Below are positions 60,554 through 64,000 of a stretch of DNA of 64,000 nt, piece by piece (the first letter of the stretch is position 1; every line of letters starts with the position of its first letter). The stretch is from Bacillota bacterium (lineage in GTDB: Bacteria > Bacillota > Clostridia > Acetivibrionales > DTU013). Location: assembly GCA_023435305.1 (NCBI GenBank), contig JAEYRV010000024.1, positions 104,595 through 168,594 on the forward strand, given 5' to 3'. Below the pieces are notes generated by a model that saw only the letters and a program-made list of their open reading frames with translations, did no database searches and had not been told where the DNA came from. The translations under genes were made by a program, and so were the position numbers.

Positions 60554-61837
60554 TCAGATTCCCTCCGGAGAAGCTATCTTGCCTGCTACTGCCGATGCGG
60601 CAGCTATTGCAGGGCTTGCCAGGTAAACTTCACTTTCCGGATGCCCCATTCTGCCGACAAAATTTCTGTTCGTTGTAGCAACGGCTCTCTCACCCTTTGC
60701 CAGTATCCCCATGTGCCCGCCAAGACAAGGTCCGCATGTAGGCGTGCTGACCGCAGCGCCGGCCTCGATGAATATATCGAACAGGCCTTCGTTCATTGAC
60801 TGCTTCCATATCTTTTGTGTCGCGGGTATAATAATGCAGCGTACGTCGGGATGCACCTTCCTGCCTTTCAGTATCTGCGCCGCAACACGCATGTCCTCAA
60901 TCCTGCCGTTTGTACAGGAGCCTATCACCACCTGGTCGATTTTCACATCTCCCACCTTGTCGATGGTCCTTGCCCTGTCCGGCAGAGGAGGAAATGCCAC
61001 TGTCGGCTTGACAGTACCGAGGTCTATGGTGTATTCGCTGCTGTAAACCGCATCAGGGTCGGCCTTATAAACTTTGTAAGGCTTTGAGGAATGTTCCCTT
61101 ACATATTCCAGCGTCCTGTCATCCACATCAAATATCCCGTTCTTGGCGCCTGCCTCTATTGCCATGTTCGCCATGGAAAACCTGTCGTCCATCGAAAGTC
61201 CGGCGAGTCCGTCTCCTGTGAACTCCATGGATTTGTAAAGCGCTCCGTCCACCCCTATCATACCTATGATATGCAGTATGACATCCTTGCCGCTCACCCA
61301 TTTGCCGGGTTTACCTGTCAGTACGAAGCGTATTGCCTCAGGCACCTTGAACCAGGCCTCGCCTGTTGCCATGCCTGCAGCCATATCAGTACTGCCGATG
61401 CCTGTGGAAAATGCACCGAGGGCGCCGTATGTGCATGTATGGGAATCCGCTCCTATCACGAGATCTCCCGATACCACCAGTCCCTTTTCAGGCAGCAGCG
61501 CATGCTCCACACCCATCTGTCCGATTTCAAAGAAATTCTCAATTCCCATCTCCCGCGCAAATTCTCTGATATATTTCACTTGCTCTGCAGACTTGATATC
61601 CTTGTTCGGAGTAAAGTGATCAGGCACTATTGCTATCTTGTTCTTATCAAATACATGATCAAGTCCTATCTTCCTGAACTCCTTCACAGCCACGGGAGTG
61701 GTAATATCATTTCCCAGTACCATGTCAAGCTTTGCCTTGATCAGCTGGCCCGCCTCTACTCTGTCGAGGCCTGCATGATCTGCAAGTATTTTCTGCGTCA
61801 TCGTCATGCCCTTGTTTGCGGGGTTTCCATTGCTCAT
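60554..61837 (-). CDS. leuC: 3-isopropylmalate dehydratase large subunit
   Basis: The 427-aa aconitase-family protein has GADSHTCTYGALGAFSTGIGSTD, the Fe-S ligand motifs VIGSCTNGRIEDM and TCGPCLGGHMG, and NRNFVGRMGHPESEVYLASP. It binds a [4Fe-4S] cluster and works with LeuD. I chose the ATG at 61835-61837, 7-8 bases after GGAGGG; the frame extends to 61867 without support. It is the first gene of leuCDB. Confidence 0.96.
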   Translation of the reverse strand: MSNGNPANKGMTMTQKILADHAGLDRVEAGQLIKAKLDMVLGNDITTPVAVKEFRKIGLDHVFDKNKIAIVPDHFTPNKDIKSAEQVKYIREFAREMGIENFFEIGQMGVEHALLPEKGLVVSGDLVIGADSHTCTYGALGAFSTGIGSTDMAAGMATGEAWFKVPEAIRFVLTGKPGKWVSGKDVILHIIGMIGVDGALYKSMEFTGDGLAGLSMDDRFSMANMAIEAGAKNGIFDVDDRTLEYVREHSSKPYKVYKADPDAVYSSEYTIDLGTVKPTVAFPPLPDRARTIDKVGDVKIDQVVIGSCTNGRIEDMRVAAQILKGRKVHPDVRCIIIPATQKIWKQSMNEGLFDIFIEAGAAVSTPTCGPCLGGHMGILAKGERAVATTNRNFVGRMGHPESEVYLASPAIAAASAVAGKIASPEGI

Positions 61838-61995
61838 ATATAATCCCTCCATTCGGCTTTCGGCCATATTGGATCTATTAGTGATCTATAAGTGATCTAT
61901 AAGTCCAAACAAACTATATATATTATAATATCGCCTGATATAAATTGATTCTTCCTGTAACTTACTGTCGTTGAGTATTAATATGAATGTTTTTT

Positions 61996-62008
61996 GTCAT
62001 TAACATTC
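61996..62008. promoter_or_regulatory. possible operator upstream of leuC
   Basis: AATGTT (near 61986) and AACATT (near 62003) flank a T-rich centre, forming a 7-bp inverted repeat GAATGTT/AACATTC about 150 bp before leuC. It could be a regulator site; evidence is weak. I found no T-box or leader peptide rich in Leu codons. Confidence 0.25.
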
Positions 62009-62026
62009 AAAAGCATCAACCATAGA

Positions 62027-62057
62027 AAAACAGCATGGTTATCTGGCATGCTGTTTT
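62027..62057 (-). terminator. terminator of the AraC-type gene
   Basis: AAAACAGCATG and CATGCTGTTTT are perfect 11-bp arms around a nine-base loop, with T-rich sequence after. It overlaps the stop codon of the regulator. Confidence 0.88.
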
Positions 62058-62926
62058 CTATACTGCAGAGGAGTTACTCCGGCATATTTTTTGAACATTT
62101 CATTGAAGCGCTGCTGATTTGAGAAACCTACGTTCAGCGCAATGTCGCTGATCTTGATGCTTGTATCGGCAAGCAGCTCCTTTGCCCGCTCGATACGGAT
62201 CTTCAGAAGATAGTTGATAGGGCTCATGCCCGTCTCTTCCTTGAATGCTCTGGTGAAATAGCTCGGGCTGAGGAATACGAACTTCGCTATATCACCGAGA
62301 GAAATATCTCGTTCGAAATTATTGTGAATGAAATTCACCGATATATTGATAAGCTCCTTCAGCTTGGGACTCTTGGACTTGATACTGTTTTCCCACTCCA
62401 TCTTCAGGGCTCGCGACAGCAGCACGAACAACTCCAGGATCAGCAGGTAGTTGAGGAATTCGCTCCCGAGCTCGGAGCTCTCTCTTTCCTTAAGTATCCT
62501 GTTCAGGAGCACCACGATCTCATTTTTAGGGCTGACCTTCAGCGTGATGTACGGTCCTGTCTCCTTGCTGCTGACAAAATTGAGGAAGTCCTCCATAGGA
62601 ATATGTGAAAACTCGCCGTTTATCTTGTTCTCAAACGTAAAATTGAGTACGATGAATTCGCATCCGTTTTCGGACTTTACATGGAATTTATGATATTGCA
62701 TGGGTTTTATGATCACTATGTCGTTGGGTCCGAGCTCCACCCTCTGGCCGGATATCTCAAAAACGGCATACCCCTTCTTCATGTACACCATTTCATAGTT
62801 CTCATGCCTGTTGGGTTCCATGGACCAGGTGATATCCTGAATCCTTTCGAGTGTTTTGACGATGACAGGCAGAAAATTAGACGAGTTTATGAGTCCTTCC
62901 CATGCCTTCGGCAAAAGCTTATCCAT
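62039..62926 (-). CDS. AraC-family regulator with cupin sensor domain
   Basis: Residues 1-140 form a cupin-like ligand domain (GYAVFEISGQRVELGPNDIVIIKPMQYHKF). Residues 190-295 hold two helix-turn-helix motifs (SLGDIAKFVFLSPSYFTRAFKEETGMSPINYL and ISDIALNVGFSNQQRFNEMFKKYAGVTPLQYRK). The ligand is unknown; such proteins often sense sugars or related metabolites. It is on the same strand as leuCDB but separated by a terminator, so control of leu genes is not implied. The ATG at 62926 lies at a weak upstream site. Confidence 0.9.
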   Translation of the reverse strand: MDKLLPKAWEGLINSSNFLPVIVKTLERIQDITWSMEPNRHENYEMVYMKKGYAVFEISGQRVELGPNDIVIIKPMQYHKFHVKSENGCEFIVLNFTFENKINGEFSHIPMEDFLNFVSSKETGPYITLKVSPKNEIVVLLNRILKERESSELGSEFLNYLLILELFVLLSRALKMEWENSIKSKSPKLKELINISVNFIHNNFERDISLGDIAKFVFLSPSYFTRAFKEETGMSPINYLLKIRIERAKELLADTSIKISDIALNVGFSNQQRFNEMFKKYAGVTPLQYRKQHAR

Positions 62927-62984
62927 TTGTCCACCCCTGCTTTCTTCATTAATTATATCCCAATTTCCATTACAGAATCAAGTG

Positions 62985-63135
62985 ACTCACAGGGACAGTT
63001 CTTGCGGGGGCAGTTCTTACAGGGACGGTCCTGCCAGTGGGCGCGGGTCTCGCGGGGGCAGTTCTTACAGGGACGGTCCTCACGGGTACGGTCCTGCCAG
63101 TGGGCACGGGTCTCGCGGGGGCAGTTCGTACCTCT
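62985..63135. repeat. GGGGGCAGTTCTTACAGGGA repeat cluster
   Basis: Two long units (each with GGACGGTCCT, GCCAGTGGGC, CGGGTCTCGC) and shorter partial ones lie upstream of the AraC-type gene. They belong to the GGGGACAGTTCT family seen at 20.6 kb. Confidence 0.8.
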
Positions 63136-63216
63136 GAGGCCATTTGTTCCGGTTGTAGCAGCTATTTCCATCAAACTGAAATATGGAGCTGGTTCTTACC
63201 CACCAACTGATAGCAG

Positions 63217-63362
63217 GGTGTGCAAAAAACCTGAGTTTTGGGCAGAATCTTACTCTATATATTGATAATATTCCAAAACTGAGTGACATAAAGCAACTAT
63301 TCCAGTTTATGTAAACCCATAAAAGCCTTTTTTGCCCAGAACTAAGGTTTTTTGCACACCGC
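63217..63362 (-). repeat. MITE-like element, copy 3
   Basis: Left end GGTGTGCAAAAAACCTGAG, right end AACTAAGGTTTTTTGCACACC; interior GATAATATTCCA and TTTATGTAAA are the reverse complements of copy 2 features. About 145 bp. Confidence 0.82.
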
Positions 63363-63501
63363 GCTCCAGTACATGCACCAAGAACTCAGTTTTGCACACC
63401 GCGCTCCAGTACATGCACCAAGAACCCAGTTTTGCACACCGCGCTCCAGTACATGCGCCAAGAACCCAGTTTTGCACACCGCGCTCCAGTAAATGCACCC
63501 A
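63350..63501. repeat. 40-bp tandem repeat grown from the MITE-like end
   Basis: Three full units and a partial one of TTTTGCACACCGCGCTCCAG plus TACATGCACCAAGAACCCAG follow the right end of MITE-like copy 3. Each unit contains the terminal GCACACCGCG of the element, so it seems to have been amplified with flanking DNA. Confidence 0.85.
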
Positions 63502-63521
63502 ACACATGCAACAGGTCACAT

Positions 63522-63545
63522 AAAAACGGAGGCCATCAGGCCTCC
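63522..63545 (-). terminator. terminator of the YdbC-like gene
   Basis: GGAGGCC and GGCCTCC with a four-base loop, followed on the minus strand by GTTTTTA. It overlaps the last codons of the gene. Confidence 0.88.
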
Positions 63546-63772
63546 ATTTCTTCGGGGTCGATCTCGGCAAGCAGCTCCTTGAGCTGTTCCACCTCGCTCT
63601 TGTTCAGCGTCACTCCCTTGCCCATCTTCTCATGGTTCTCGTCCCAGTCCCTGATATCGAGCTTTGGTTTGCGGTCGTTCCAGCTGACAAGGTTGACCTC
63701 TTTCTTCCATCCTCTGGTCCCCTCTCCGATAACCCCAATAAACTTCTTGATCTCATACTTCAGTTCTGCCAT
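63536..63772 (-). CDS. YdbC/PC4-like small DNA-binding protein
   Basis: The 78-aa protein (MAELKYEIKKFIGVIGEGTRGWKKEVNLVSWN...) matches the YdbC family, whose Lactococcus member has a PC4/p15-type fold and binds single-stranded DNA. It may act in DNA repair or replication. The ATG at 63770-63772 follows AGGAGGATAAGG; the frame to 63799 lacks a site. It is a short monocistronic gene with its own terminator. Confidence 0.88.
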   Translation of the reverse strand: MAELKYEIKKFIGVIGEGTRGWKKEVNLVSWNDRKPKLDIRDWDENHEKMGKGVTLNKSEVEQLKELLAEIDPEEMEA

Positions 63773-63895
63773 CCTTATCCTCCTATTCTGACTAATCACC
63801 TTTATAACGATATGAATAATATCGTCCTACCTTCATGCAAATAATTGATCCCCGCCCTCCACCTAGGTGAATAATGTCGCCCTACCTACATACGA

Positions 63896-64000
63896 ACAAC
63901 TGGCCCTGACCCTGGCCTTGACCCTGACCTTGACCCTGGCCCTGACCCTGACCCTGGCCCTGGCCCTGGCCTTGACCCTGACCTTGACCCTGGCCCTGAC
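63896..64000. repeat. CCCTGA/CCTGGC hexamer tandem repeat (continues past window)
   Basis: About 17 hexamers of CCCTGA, CCCTGG, CCTTGA type run to the right edge. On the minus strand the run is G-rich with regular GGG tracts. All three minus frames stay open through it, so it may be part of a gene that lies beyond the window, for example a Gly-Gln repeat. Confidence 0.85.

Noticed and set aside
61838..62026. Leu-rich leader peptide or T-box before leuC
   Set aside because: No short ORF with Leu codon runs and no T-box motif seen.
62039..62926. AraC-type protein as dedicated regulator of leuCDB
   Set aside because: A strong terminator separates them and cupin AraC proteins usually regulate sugar genes; no evidence beyond adjacency.
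8648..63362. Insertion sequence carrying a transposase
   Set aside because: The elements with terminal inverted repeats are 145-180 bp and have no coding capacity, and no transposase gene is in the window.

Overview
The window looks like a chromosomal segment of a spore-forming, anaerobic Firmicute of the class Clostridia. The evidence is spmA/spmB, an AbrB-type regulator with a Spo0A-like box just downstream of its promoter, ricT, a YabE-type G5/3D protein, strong GGAGG ribosome binding sites, frequent TTG/GTG starts and moderate GC content. I saw no rRNA, tRNA, transposase, integrase or phage gene. Most genes are on the minus strand.

Layout. 1-6.4 kb: U32 peptidase-family protein (cut by the window edge), a phosphatase-superfamily enzyme, zapA, and a flotillin/NfeD-type membrane pair. 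6.4-10 kb: an unknown repeat-bearing protein and a 1.7-kb gene-poor stretch full of repeats. 10-31 kb: pckG on the plus strand, then housekeeping and sporulation genes in an order close to the Bacillus abrB-metS-yabD-yabE-ksgA and tmk-yaaQ-yaaR-holB-yaaT blocks (rnmV is absent between yabE and ksgA), with a YtpB-like terpene synthase relative and spmAB inserted. 31-37 kb: a disordered N/Q/R-rich protein, an amidohydrolase, birA, an iron alcohol dehydrogenase, and a zinc-ribbon protein behind a second repeat array.

37.2-46.4 kb holds the most interesting system: a compact minus-strand operon encoding NifH-like, NifB-like, cysteine synthase, NifK-like and NifD-like proteins and a NitT/TauT-type ABC importer. 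All six P-cluster cysteines and the cofactor cysteine are kept, but the residue matching the FeMo-co histidine is Trp, and no nifE, nifN or nifV is present. Upstream lie a good promoter, a 43-codon leader ORF with six Cys codons, and a terminator-like hairpin, suggesting control by cysteine supply. I infer a nitrogenase-like reductase for sulfur acquisition (compare methylthio-alkane reductase) rather than nitrogen fixation.

46.5-51.4 kb is a cyanophycin island (synthetase, cyanophycinase, small membrane protein, isoaspartyl dipeptidase) for making and recycling a nitrogen-rich polymer. Then come a LexA-like repressor that lacks the catalytic Ser/Lys, an oppBCDFA peptide importer, leuCDB with an AraC-type regulator upstream, and a YdbC/PC4-like protein.

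A second theme is repeats: in-frame minisatellites inside many genes, three copies of a MITE-like element with terminal inverted repeats (8.65, 20.8 and 63.2 kb), two loci of a roughly 40-bp array (9.1-9.6 and 35.9-36.3 kb), and GGGGACAGTTCT-type runs.
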